A stretch of DNA of 9,306 bases. Source: Rhodoferax sp. Its GTDB lineage: Bacteria > Pseudomonadota > Gammaproteobacteria > Burkholderiales > Burkholderiaceae_C. Location of the stretch: positions 1 to 9,306 of the forward strand of contig JAIFMR010000070.1 of assembly GCA_020048255.1 (NCBI GenBank). The letters are read 5' to 3'. Of the stretch, positions 1 through 7,133 are shown piece by piece. Numbering within the stretch: position 1 is the first letter of the stretch; the number at the start of each line of letters is the position of its first letter. The position numbers were made by a program, and so were the translations under genes. The notes under the pieces were generated by a model. That model did no database searches. It worked only from the letters and a program-made list of their open reading frames with translations, and had not been told where the DNA came from.

Positions 1-1004
1 TGGACATTGAAACCGGGCGCATGTTTGTGCTGATTTTTCTGCTGATGTTTCCCCTGTTTGTCTACGAAGCCAAATTCTGGGTGAGCCCGACGTTCAAGAT
101 TTTTTCAGGCTTCTTCCCCAACGCGTTCAGCGCTGTCTCCATCCGCTGGGGTTTGGCGCGCACGGCGGGCACGTTTGAGCACCCCATCCTGGCCTGCATC
201 ATGATCATTGCGGTGTACCGGCTACACCGCTGGTTGTCGTGGCAAGGTGTATGGGAGCAAAAGCAGCCCGGCCTGCTGGGCCGGGTGCAGCACCATATGC
301 AGCGTCTTCCCTTCGCCTTCAAGCACCAGATCACGATCATCCTGATCGTCATGGCGCTGATGACCATTTCGCGTGGGCCCTGGATTGGCGGTCTGGTGGG
401 GGCCACACTGGTGGCCGTGGGCAGCACCAAAAACCGCAAACAGTGGTTAATCGTTGTGGCAGCGGTCTTTTTGATCGGAGGCATAGCCGGCCAGGCCGCG
501 CTGGATGCGTATATCACCCCAAAAGAGGGAGAGATTCTCAGTGGTGAAGCCCAAACCATGTTGTACCGCAAGGTCATGATTGAGCAGTACAAGAGTTTTC
601 TGATGGATAAATTCTGGTCTGGTTGGGGCCTGACCACGGTGCCCACCATTCGCGGCATGGAGTCGGTCGATAACGCTTTCTTTTTGATGGCGCTACAGCA
701 CGGTGTGTTGGCTCCTGCTGTATTTGCGACCATTTTTGTGTATGCCATTCTGTCGCAGGTAAAGTTTGGCCTCAAAGCCCCGGCGGGTGACGCTCCGATT
801 GGTTTCACGTTTTCCGGCATCTACCTGATGTGTTTCATTGCTTTTTCAACCGTTTACATGGGTTCGCAGACCGAACCCATGCTGTTTTTGCTGCTGGGCT
901 GGGGCGAGAGCATTAAAAACCGGGGTCATCAGGTGCCTGCTGATGCGACCGACTCAGGGGCCAAAGCACCACCCAAGTTGCCTTTCAGACGCATCATGTA
1001 TTGA
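1..1004 (+). CDS. O-antigen ligase/polymerase family membrane protein (Wzy-like), 5' partial
   Basis: This is the C-terminal part of a polytopic inner-membrane protein that most likely joins polysaccharide repeat units at the periplasmic face (Wzy), or ligates glycan to an acceptor. The frame stays open to the left edge, so the first ATG (21) is probably internal and the N-terminus is missing. Counting from that ATG, about six hydrophobic segments are visible, near residues 1-16, 55-68, 104-135, 142-160, 229-246 and 263-293. The cytoplasmic or periplasmic face signature RTAGTFEHP (47-55) and SRGPW (117-121) fit the Wzy_C superfamily. The long hydrophilic loop (about 161-228) contains GWGL (201-204) and VDNAFF (216-221), where ligases usually carry a His-Asn pair. 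The Asp there leans me toward polymerase rather than ligase, but this is inference. The gene is convergent with the rest of the cluster, so it is transcribed separately. Confidence 0.8.
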   Translation, partial: DIETGRMFVLIFLLMFPLFVYEAKFWVSPTFKIFSGFFPNAFSAVSIRWGLARTAGTFEHPILACIMIIAVYRLHRWLSWQGVWEQKQPGLLGRVQHHMQRLPFAFKHQITIILIVMALMTISRGPWIGGLVGATLVAVGSTKNRKQWLIVVAAVFLIGGIAGQAALDAYITPKEGEILSGEAQTMLYRKVMIEQYKSFLMDKFWSGWGLTTVPTIRGMESVDNAFFLMALQHGVLAPAVFATIFVYAILSQVKFGLKAPAGDAPIGFTFSGIYLMCFIAFSTVYMGSQTEPMLFLLLGWGESIKNRGHQVPADATDSGAKAPPKLPFRRIMY

Positions 1005-1093
1005 GGCGGGTGGGCCGGATACTGAGAATGCACGTTGCACCCTGGTGGATGCGCTTTGGATGTTGTGCTGATTGGCAACCTGAAAATCTATAT

Positions 1094-1134
1094 AAAAAGT
1101 GGCTCTAGCGCTTGACTGTATTGCGCTAGTAGCT
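1094..1134 (-). terminator. probable rho-independent terminator of the minus-strand polysaccharide operon
   Basis: Read on the minus strand, a stem of 11 pairs forms from AGCT plus CTAGCGC pairing with GCGCTAG plus AGCC. It has one bulged base at 1130, one G-U type pair at the outer end and an 11-base loop (1112-1122). It is followed two bases later by five T residues (plus-strand A run 1094-1098) and more AT-rich sequence. It lies about 150 bases after the stop codon of the last operon gene. On the plus strand the hairpin is followed by mixed AT sequence without a clean T run, so termination of the convergent gene there is less certain. Confidence 0.55.
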
Positions 1135-1145
1135 ATTAATTTTAA
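1094..1145. repeat. interspersed palindromic repeat (CTAGCGC...GCGCTAG type)
   Basis: The core is an imperfect palindrome, with arms 1101-1111 and 1123-1134, flanked by A-rich sequence on the left and T/A-rich sequence on the right. From memory, elements with the same arms (TAGC, CTAGCGC, an approximately 10-base spacer, GCGCTAG) recur many times between genes in Comamonadaceae genomes such as Rhodoferax, Polaromonas and Acidovorax. Only one copy is present here, so the repetitive nature cannot be shown from this window. Confidence 0.5.
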
Positions 1146-1283
1146 TGAAAAAAAAGATCAATAAGAAAATGACCGTCCGCCATGCAGTGTGCAAACCCAG
1201 TCGCAGCGCTGTGCGCGTGCTGTGCAATTTGCCGTGCATCCCAACTCCTGGGCCTCAAACAGGGCCTCGTCCCCAGTCAACCC

Positions 1284-2402
1284 CTAAGCCGCCGCGCGAC
1301 GCTTGAGTAAGCGATGGCTCAATGCAATCATGGGGTTCTCGATCAGCAGCAGGCTTAAGCTGGCGCATACAAAAACGGCCAACAGGTTGTTGGGAAACAT
1401 TTGAACCCAGGCCAGACCCGCCACCCGCTCATCGCTCCATACCAGAAACAACTGTTGCCACAGGTACAAACTGTATGACAGCCGACCCAGCAGGCGAAAA
1501 GGCGCACTTTCAAGCACCCGGCCGGTGATCCGTTGGCTTTGCACCACGGTGCCCAAGATCAGCAAGGAGATCAGCATGGCCTTGAAGGAGATCAGGGCAA
1601 AGTCAAACTTCCAGTCCACACTGGGCAAAACTTCGGTCAGCAGCAGGGCGACCAACAGCACAGGCCAACCCAGCGGATGCGCATACCACTGTTGCAATCG
1701 CCGTTTGAAAACGGCATCGCCATACAGCAAGGCGGTCAAGACGCCCCACAAAATGCCGTCGACCTGAATGTCGGTTCGTCCCCAAAACACGGCGGGTGAT
1801 GAGCCGCTGATCTGCAGCCTGAAATCCAGCGCACGCCAGACGGCAATCAACAGGGCCATAGCCACCACCACTGCCACCCGGCGGCGGGACATTTTCAGGA
1901 TCAGAAAAGCGGCTGGCCAGAGAAAATAAAAGTGTTCTTCCACCGCCAGCGACCAAAAATGCCCCAGGTACCAGCTGTGTTCCGCCTGCGTGTAGTTGGC
2001 GGCAAACAGCAAGGTGCTTAACCAGCGCCCCAGGCTGACATCAAGCACGCCATTCAGGGCCAGCAACCCCACCACCGCAAGAAAAAACACCGAGGCTGGC
2101 AAAATCCGGAAAGCGCGGCGGATGTAAAACGCACGCAACGACACCTGACCGCGCCGGCTTTCCTCTTCAATGAGTTTGCTGGTGATCAAAAAGCCGCTCA
2201 AACCGAAAAACAGCTGTACGCCCAGCAAACCGAGCTTTTTGAAAGTGGCCGAGTGCGCCAGCCAGTCGCTGTTAAACACCAGTTGCATCGACTCCGAGCC
2301 ATGGGCCAACAACACCAGGCCAATGGCCACGGCGCGCCAACCGTCAAGCGTTGGCAGGTAGGTGCCAAAGGTTCGCGCTGCATGCGAGGGTGTGGCGCTC
2401 AT
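1284..2402 (-). CDS. acyltransferase family 3 (OafA/YrhL-like) membrane protein
   Basis: A 372-residue integral-membrane acyltransferase of the acyltransferase-3 family. Such proteins transfer acetyl or other acyl groups onto glycans during or after export. The N-terminal signature LDGWRAVAI (19-27) gives the family's R-x10-H pair, Arg23 and His34. Further family landmarks are FFGLSGFLI (about 65-73), the arginine-rich stretch YIRRAFRILP and WSLAVEEHFYFLWP. The protein ends with YSLYLWQQ and a last membrane helix. I estimate about ten membrane segments. The length matches family members that lack an SGNH domain. Its ATG overlaps the stop of the upstream glycosyltransferase by four bases (ATGA), and a GGAGG lies 10 bases upstream, which fixes the start. 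It is the last gene of the operon. The substrate is presumably the sugar repeat unit or polymer made by the neighbouring genes; the acyl group is unknown. Confidence 0.92.
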   Translation of the reverse strand: MSATPSHAARTFGTYLPTLDGWRAVAIGLVLLAHGSESMQLVFNSDWLAHSATFKKLGLLGVQLFFGLSGFLITSKLIEEESRRGQVSLRAFYIRRAFRILPASVFFLAVVGLLALNGVLDVSLGRWLSTLLFAANYTQAEHSWYLGHFWSLAVEEHFYFLWPAAFLILKMSRRRVAVVVAMALLIAVWRALDFRLQISGSSPAVFWGRTDIQVDGILWGVLTALLYGDAVFKRRLQQWYAHPLGWPVLLVALLLTEVLPSVDWKFDFALISFKAMLISLLILGTVVQSQRITGRVLESAPFRLLGRLSYSLYLWQQLFLVWSDERVAGLAWVQMFPNNLLAVFVCASLSLLLIENPMIALSHRLLKRRAAA

Positions 2403-3475
2403 GCTTGCAGCGCCTCCAGCAAGCGCTCTGTTGCATCGCTCCAGGAGTAAGCGTGGGCTTTTTCAAAGGCTTTTTCCGAGCGCTGCTGCCAGTCAGCTGC
2501 CGGCAGCTTGAAGAAGGCCACGATAGCCGCAGCCATGGCTTGCGGTGACTCCTTGGCCACCAAAACGCCAGTGCCATCACCCAGCAACTCGGGGGCGGCC
2601 CCAATCGGCACCGCAATCACTGGCGTGCGGCAGGCCATCGCTTCGAGAATCGGCAAGCCGAAGCTGTCCAGCCGAGAGCCGAACAGCCAGACATCACAGC
2701 GGCCATAAACGTCTTTGAGTGCGGTTTGCGCAGGGCGATAAAAGTAGTCAGTGTCTGCGGGCAAGGGCACCTCTGCAGCGGGCTGGTCGGCACCAAAGGC
2801 CACCACCTTCAGGTCAGGCAATTCACGCCGGGCCAATTCGCAGGCCTGACCACAAATGTCAGCCCCTTTGATAGCAGCAACCGCGTAAACGAAGCCCACT
2901 GTGGGGGAGGGTTGGCGGCTTCGTGCTGGCGCAGTGAACTGCTGCAGGTCAACCGCATTGGGCACCACGGTGATGCCCAGGGGGCCCAATTGGGCTTCAA
3001 TGGTGCGCTTGAGGTCAGATGAAATAGCGATTTTTGTGTTGGGCAATTGCAGGGCGGCGTGGACTTGTGCAATGACTTGCGGACCAAACCAGACTTCATA
3101 GCCCTGTATCAAATGCACTTTGCGGCCCTTGCTGGCGGGCATGCCGTGCATCCAGACCGCCGTTTCCCACCAGGTGGCAATGATGATGTCAGCGTCTGGC
3201 ACATCGGCAGCTGTGATTGCACGTGGGCGCTCCAGCACCTTGTGGGCAATGCCTGACTGCGCAATATGGCCGGGCTGGGCCGTGTCGTGCTGGCGCAGGC
3301 GTGACCAGTCTTGTTTGAGGACAGCCCGGGCTTTTTCACGCAGACCCAGGCGGTCTTGGGCGCAACTAACCACCAGCACCTCGTGGCCGCGTGCCATCAG
3401 TTGCTGGGCATAAATGGCCACCACCCGGTTGCCACCGGTGAGGTTGTCTGAGGGCATTAAAAAAGTGATTCGCAT
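2399..3475 (-). CDS. glycosyltransferase family 4 (GT-B fold)
   Basis: A 358-residue GT4-type retaining glycosyltransferase, expected in the cytoplasm or at the inner membrane, adding a sugar from a nucleotide donor to the lipid-linked repeat unit. The N-terminal domain begins with the strand RITFLMP and the glycine-containing loop GGNRVVAIYA (14-23). HLIQGYEVWFG (121-131) and PNAVDL (172-177) are typical of this class. The C-terminal donor-binding domain carries FGSRLDSFGLPILEAMA (265-281). The usual E-x7-E motif appears here as D270-x7-E278, a conservative change of the first acid. The start ATG lies seven bases after the flippase stop, with only a weak GAG as ribosome site. The stop overlaps the acyltransferase-3 start by four bases. 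Sugar specificity cannot be read from the sequence. Confidence 0.9.
   Translation of the reverse strand: MRITFLMPSDNLTGGNRVVAIYAQQLMARGHEVLVVSCAQDRLGLREKARAVLKQDWSRLRQHDTAQPGHIAQSGIAHKVLERPRAITAADVPDADIIIATWWETAVWMHGMPASKGRKVHLIQGYEVWFGPQVIAQVHAALQLPNTKIAISSDLKRTIEAQLGPLGITVVPNAVDLQQFTAPARSRQPSPTVGFVYAVAAIKGADICGQACELARRELPDLKVVAFGADQPAAEVPLPADTDYFYRPAQTALKDVYGRCDVWLFGSRLDSFGLPILEAMACRTPVIAVPIGAAPELLGDGTGVLVAKESPQAMAAAIVAFFKLPAADWQQRSEKAFEKAHAYSWSDATERLLEALQA
2413..2417 (-). promoter_or_regulatory. ribosome binding site for the acyltransferase-3 gene
   Basis: GGAGG on the minus strand lies inside the last codons of the upstream glycosyltransferase gene, 10 bases before the ATG at 2402. Together with the ATGA overlap it supports translational coupling and decides the start. 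Confidence 0.6.
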
Positions 3476-3482
3476 GGGTAGC

Positions 3483-4868
3483 TCAGTGCATAAAAAACAA
3501 AATAGAGAGGTTCAAGGCCCAACCTGCGAGCATGCCAAGGCACAGGGCTGGCAACCAGACCCGCTCTGAGGCCCAGGTCAGCAGCCCGTGCCGGGACTTG
3601 AACCACAAGGCGACCGGCCAGCTGACAAACTGGCTGGCCACCACGGCTGCTATGGCAGCCTTTTCCCCGCCCCAAGCATAAGCCGCAGGCACCAGCAGCC
3701 CCAGGCTCACCGCGCGCAACAGGTTGCTGGCGGTAACCCACTGCGGGCTGCCCTTGGCAAACATCAGTTGCTCCACCACCTGGTGCCGCACCGCCAGCAA
3801 GGACAGCCCAAGCCACTGAAACATCCAGCCCGCTTCCTGGTAGCGGCTGTCATAAAAGAGTTGCACGGCCCAATGGCCCGACATGAAAATGCCGCCGGCC
3901 ATCACGCCCAGAAAGATGTCAGCCAGTTGCTGAACCCGCCCGTAGACTTGCACCGAGGCTTTCTCGCTGACTCGCAAGGACTCGCTGAGGGCCGAGAAAA
4001 TGATGTGAGCATTCAGGGCACCATAAACCCCCATGATTGCCAGCATCAAGGTGCTGGCAATCGAGAAAATGCCAAAACTCGCGGTGGTCAGTGTTGCGCC
4101 CAGGATGAGTTTTTCGCCGTGCGCGGCTAAAAAACCAATGATGGACGAGAGAAAAATCCACTTGCCAAAACCGATGATTTCTTTGGCGCAGCTGCGGTCC
4201 CAGCAAGGGCGGGCGTTACTGCCCGGTAAATAAATGTGGCTCAAAACCGTTCTTGCCGCAGCGGCAGCCAAGGTGCCCACCACCAAACTCCAGACTGAGT
4301 GGGTCAGCCAGGCCAAACCCAGGGTCACGGTGGTGGCGATGATTTGGGAGGCCACCTCCAGCCGTGATAGGTAAGCGACTTGCAGCTCCCGTTGTGCCAA
4401 AGCCAGCTTCATGGACTCCAGACCCTGCAACAGCGCACAAACTGCGAAAACGGCCACCATGGGGGCCAGACGGGGGTCGGCATAAACCGTCCCCTGAGCA
4501 AAAAAGCCTTGTGCACCCGCCCACTGAAAACCCACCGCAATCAGCAGCACCACCCCACACAGCAGCACACCCCGCGCCAATTGCACTGCCCATGCGGTAC
4601 CTAAAAAACGGGCTTGGGTGCCACGTTCGCTTTTCACCACACTCTGCCAAACGCCCAGATCAGAAAACATCACCAACGCAAAATACAAAGTATTCACCGC
4701 CGCCACCAAGCCAAAGGCTTCCGGCACCAACAGGCGCGTGAGAATCAGGTTGCTGAGCAGCCGCAGGGCTTGAGATGAAATATTGCCCCCCAACAGCCAA
4801 CCGGCGGCGCGAAGCATTTTGGTGCGCAAGGGCACCAGGGGTACAGGGCTGGCCATGGTGTGGGTCAT
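3483..4868 (-). CDS. Wzx-like oligosaccharide flippase (MOP superfamily)
   Basis: A polytopic inner-membrane protein of 461 residues. It probably moves undecaprenyl-diphosphate-linked repeat units from the cytoplasmic to the periplasmic side. The N-terminus has an amphipathic, positively charged lead (LRTKMLRAAGW), then a first membrane helix and the flippase signature LILTRLLVPEAFGLVA followed by FSDLGVWQSVVKSE. Alternating hydrophobic segments continue to the last residues, in keeping with the 12-14 helices usual for the family, and the length is typical. The reading frame extends three codons further to a TTG (4877) that directly abuts the stop of the upstream GT2 gene. I prefer the ATG at 4868, though neither has a clear Shine-Dalgarno sequence; a further ATG lies at 4856. 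Membership in a glycosyltransferase operon supports the repeat-unit flippase role. Confidence 0.9.
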   Translation of the reverse strand: MTHTMASPVPLVPLRTKMLRAAGWLLGGNISSQALRLLSNLILTRLLVPEAFGLVAAVNTLYFALVMFSDLGVWQSVVKSERGTQARFLGTAWAVQLARGVLLCGVVLLIAVGFQWAGAQGFFAQGTVYADPRLAPMVAVFAVCALLQGLESMKLALAQRELQVAYLSRLEVASQIIATTVTLGLAWLTHSVWSLVVGTLAAAAARTVLSHIYLPGSNARPCWDRSCAKEIIGFGKWIFLSSIIGFLAAHGEKLILGATLTTASFGIFSIASTLMLAIMGVYGALNAHIIFSALSESLRVSEKASVQVYGRVQQLADIFLGVMAGGIFMSGHWAVQLFYDSRYQEAGWMFQWLGLSLLAVRHQVVEQLMFAKGSPQWVTASNLLRAVSLGLLVPAAYAWGGEKAAIAAVVASQFVSWPVALWFKSRHGLLTWASERVWLPALCLGMLAGWALNLSILFFMH

Positions 4869-4877
4869 ATCTGCCAA

Positions 4878-5855
4878 TTACCAGGGGCGCATTGGGCTTG
4901 TCTGCCCGGCGTTGGTGTCAGACCAGGCCTGTTTGAGTTGGCTGCAATGCATGGCAAAGTCATTGGCTTTCTCGGTCTTTTGGGTCAAGGCCGCCTTGAT
5001 CTGGCGCAGTTTGTGCCAGCTCCACTCCAGCCAGTGCATGCCTGCTGCGCCACTGGCACCATGGTGTTTACGGTAGTAAAGCAAGCCGCTGCGCATGCGC
5101 CAGCTTTCCAGTTGTGAACCTGATTTGGAGATGCGAGCGCTTTTAACCGTTTTGGCAGACTCACCGCCCATGTGCATGGCTTTGAGTGTGGGCCAGTAGT
5201 AGGTTTTCAAGCCCATTTGCTGAATGCGTTGGCACAGGTCCACTTCTTCGTAGTACATGAAAAACCGCTCGTCAAAGCCGCCCAGTTTTGCAAACACCTG
5301 GGTGGGTATGAAGACAAACGCACCAGGAATCCAGTCCACCACGGCGGCTTGTTCAGGGTTGGCCCAGTGGCGGTCAAGGCGGGCGAAAAAGGGGCTTTGG
5401 GGAAAGCGGGCCGCCAGACCTGACAGCGTGAAAAGCTCGTCGCGCAGGGTGGGGAACATGCGTGCCGAGGGTTGACGCTGGCCATCGACACCACGCAATT
5501 CACCCCCAGCCAAGCCCACATCGGGATGCTCATCAAGCATGAACAGGGCTTGACTCAAAGACCCTGCATCAGGAATGGCATCGGGATTGAGCAGCAACAG
5601 GTAGCGCCCTAATGCAGTTTTGGCGGCCAGGTTGTTGCCAGCAGCAAAGCCGAGGTTGTCCTGGCTGGCCACCAGCTTGACCCACGGGTAGTGTTGCCTG
5701 ACGAATTCAGCCGTGCCGTCTTGCGAGGCGTTGTCCACCACGATGACCTCAGCCGAGAGGGTTTTCATGTCAATAGCCAGGCGATCCAGCAACGCGCCCA
5801 TCAGCCGGGCCGAGTTGTAGGTGACGATCAATATGGAGAGGTCGAGCGCTTTCAT
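4878..5855 (-). CDS. glycosyltransferase family 2, WbbL/rhamnosyltransferase-like
   Basis: A 325-residue inverting GT-A glycosyltransferase. The nucleotide-binding half begins LSILIVTYNS (6-15) and continues with VVDNASQDGT (39-48) and DNLGFAAGNN (66-75). LLLNPDA (87-93) contains the Asp of the DXD-like metal site. The acceptor half shows PGAFVFIP, then GGFDERFFMYYEEVDLC (192-208) with its ED motif, and H228 followed by GGESA. This pattern is that of the WbbL-like subgroup, often annotated as rhamnosyltransferase, though the real sugar may differ. The C-terminal 60 residues are a basic helical extension with no motif I recognise. The ATG at 5855 overlaps the stop of the upstream GT4 gene by four bases and has AAGGGG seven bases before it. 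An upstream in-frame extension of ten residues is less likely. The stop directly abuts the flippase reading frame. Confidence 0.91.
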   Translation of the reverse strand: MKALDLSILIVTYNSARLMGALLDRLAIDMKTLSAEVIVVDNASQDGTAEFVRQHYPWVKLVASQDNLGFAAGNNLAAKTALGRYLLLLNPDAIPDAGSLSQALFMLDEHPDVGLAGGELRGVDGQRQPSARMFPTLRDELFTLSGLAARFPQSPFFARLDRHWANPEQAAVVDWIPGAFVFIPTQVFAKLGGFDERFFMYYEEVDLCQRIQQMGLKTYYWPTLKAMHMGGESAKTVKSARISKSGSQLESWRMRSGLLYYRKHHGASGAAGMHWLEWSWHKLRQIKAALTQKTEKANDFAMHCSQLKQAWSDTNAGQTSPMRPW

Positions 5856-7081
5856 GCAGCCACCCCTTGGGCTTGGGTAAAACACTGGCTTAAGCGTGAC
5901 ACGTTGCGAATCAAATCAAAGTCAGCCAATACCTTGCTTTGGGCGGTGTGCGCCAGAGACTGGCGCAACTGGGGTTGCTGGATCAAACGTGCCAATTGTC
6001 GTGTCAGGCTGTCCACGTCACCCGGTGTGGCCAGTAAGCCGGTGCTGTTGTGCTCAATCAACTCGGGAATGCCATTAACGGGGGTTGACACACAGGGCAC
6101 GCCACTGGACATAGCCTCCATCAACACCACCGGAATGCCCTCAGCCAGGCTAGGTAAAACAAACACATCGGCCTGCGCAAAATGCGCTTTGACAGCTTCC
6201 TGGTTGAGAGAGCCCGTCAAAGCAATGTGCGAGCCCAATTGAAGGCTGGCAATGGTTTGCTCAATGCGCTGCCGGTCAGGCCCATCACCGACCAGGGTGA
6301 GTGAAAAATCCAGCCCCTGGTCGCGCAACTGGGCGCAGGCCTGCACCAGCAGCACCTGACCTTTGGCTGCGGACAAGCGGCCCACACAAAGCAGTTTGGT
6401 CGTGGTGTTGGCTGACTTGCGGGCCGTGAAGGTGAATTGGGCCGGGTCAACCCCGAGGCGACACACCTGAAACTTGGCCCAATCCTCCGGGCGGCTGATG
6501 CGCATCAGTTGTCCTTTGGCGAATTGGCTGATGCACACCACCTGGTCTGCTTGTTGCATTTTGAGTGGCAGGTGCTGGCCCGGCACATCGTCAAACTCGT
6601 CAGGCCCGTGGATGGTGTAAGACAAGTGGCAGCCCGTGAGCTGTTTGACCAGCACGCCCACCGTGGCACCGGCGTTGCCAAAATGCACATGCAGGTGGCG
6701 CAAATTGTGTTGCTGCATCCAGCGTGCCACCAGCGCAGCCTCCAGGGCGTAGGCCAAGCCATACAAGCGCTGGCCGTTTTTGCCCAAGTCCAAACCCATG
6801 CGCACCATACGGCTCAACTGAACAGGTGATTTTGCGAACCAGTAAAAAAACGCAGTCAAAGCACCCAAAACGCCCTGCGCCTTGACAAAAAAGGTGTCGC
6901 TCGCTTCCTGGCGCTCATAGGGCTCCATGGCCTCCACACCCCGGTCAGGTGGGTTGATGGACGCTGTGAAGATGGTGTGGCCCAGTGTGCGCAGGCGCTG
7001 AATTTCACGCAGGATGAAGGTGTGTGAAATAGCGGGGTAGCGGCTGATCAGGTAAGCCATGGGGGGCAGAGCAGTGTTCAT
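5852..7081 (-). CDS. glycosyltransferase family 4, WcaL/colanic-acid-type
   Basis: A 409-residue GT-B glycosyltransferase. The N-terminus AYLISRYPAISHTFILREI (9-27) is characteristic of exopolysaccharide GT4 enzymes related to WcaL/AmsK. The middle contains HVHFGN (131-136) and YTIHGPDEF (155-163), likely acceptor-side elements. The donor-binding domain has VGRLSAAKG (233-241), with Arg235 and Lys240 as probable phosphate contacts. It also has an intact E-x7-E motif, EGIPVVLME (314-322). All key residues of an active enzyme seem present. No good ribosome site precedes the ATG at 7081, because a CCCATTCC repeat ends two bases before it. An internal ATG at 7060 is possible but is not better supported. 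The gene follows the GT2/acyltransferase fusion after a 52-base gap and overlaps the next gene by four bases. The donor sugar is unknown. Confidence 0.91.
   Translation of the reverse strand: MNTALPPMAYLISRYPAISHTFILREIQRLRTLGHTIFTASINPPDRGVEAMEPYERQEASDTFFVKAQGVLGALTAFFYWFAKSPVQLSRMVRMGLDLGKNGQRLYGLAYALEAALVARWMQQHNLRHLHVHFGNAGATVGVLVKQLTGCHLSYTIHGPDEFDDVPGQHLPLKMQQADQVVCISQFAKGQLMRISRPEDWAKFQVCRLGVDPAQFTFTARKSANTTTKLLCVGRLSAAKGQVLLVQACAQLRDQGLDFSLTLVGDGPDRQRIEQTIASLQLGSHIALTGSLNQEAVKAHFAQADVFVLPSLAEGIPVVLMEAMSSGVPCVSTPVNGIPELIEHNSTGLLATPGDVDSLTRQLARLIQQPQLRQSLAHTAQSKVLADFDLIRNVSRLSQCFTQAQGVAA
5863..5868 (-). promoter_or_regulatory. ribosome binding site for the WbbL-like GT2 gene
   Basis: AAGGGG on the minus strand, seven bases before the ATG at 5855 and inside the final codons of the upstream GT4 gene. 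It supports the ATGA-coupled start over the longer in-frame extension to 5885. Confidence 0.5.
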
Positions 7082-7083
7082 GT

Positions 7084-7133
7084 GGAATGGGTCTCAGGCA
7101 GGCAAAGAATGGAATGGGATTCAGCGGAATGGG
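7084..7133. repeat. three direct copies of an 8-base motif in the only operon gap
   Basis: GGAATGGG (plus strand) occurs at 7084-7091, 7111-7118 and 7126-7133. A related TTAATGGG follows at 7134-7141 and includes the stop codon of the fusion gene. Spacing is irregular (27 and 15 bases between starts). The gap is 52 bases and separates the fusion gene from the next GT4 gene. Confidence 0.5.

Larger units (their letters stand above)
1005..1283. other. convergent intergenic region, no gene seen
   Basis: These 279 bases separate the stop codons of the plus-strand Wzy-like gene and the minus-strand operon. I see no convincing coding frame. The region changes character: about 1075-1170 is AT-rich and holds the hairpin repeat at 1094-1145, while 1190-1283 is GC-rich with short direct repeats (GCTGTGC twice near 1207-1225, GGGCCTC twice at 1250-1268) and a weak 5-bp inverted pair CTGGG/CCCAG (1248-1252 and 1272-1276). 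No promoter could be assigned with confidence. Confidence 0.7.

Noticed and set aside
62..820. 252-residue open frame antisense to the Wzy-like gene
   Set aside because: Its composition is that of an antisense shadow (Cys, Met and Pro rich, no recognisable domain), while the plus strand carries a clear membrane protein with family motifs.
1190..1283. Short repeats and a CTGGG/CCCAG pair as a second terminator
   Set aside because: The stem is only five pairs with a 19-base loop and no T run follows, so it is much weaker than the hairpin at 1094-1134.
4216..4650. 144-residue minus-strand open frame in another frame of the flippase gene
   Set aside because: It is Gly/Cys-rich out-of-frame translation. 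The flippase frame runs through without interruption and carries the membrane helices.
4869..4877. TTG start for the flippase directly abutting the GT2 stop codon
   Set aside because: It is possible, but TTG is a weak start and no ribosome site precedes it. The ATG three codons later is the simpler choice.
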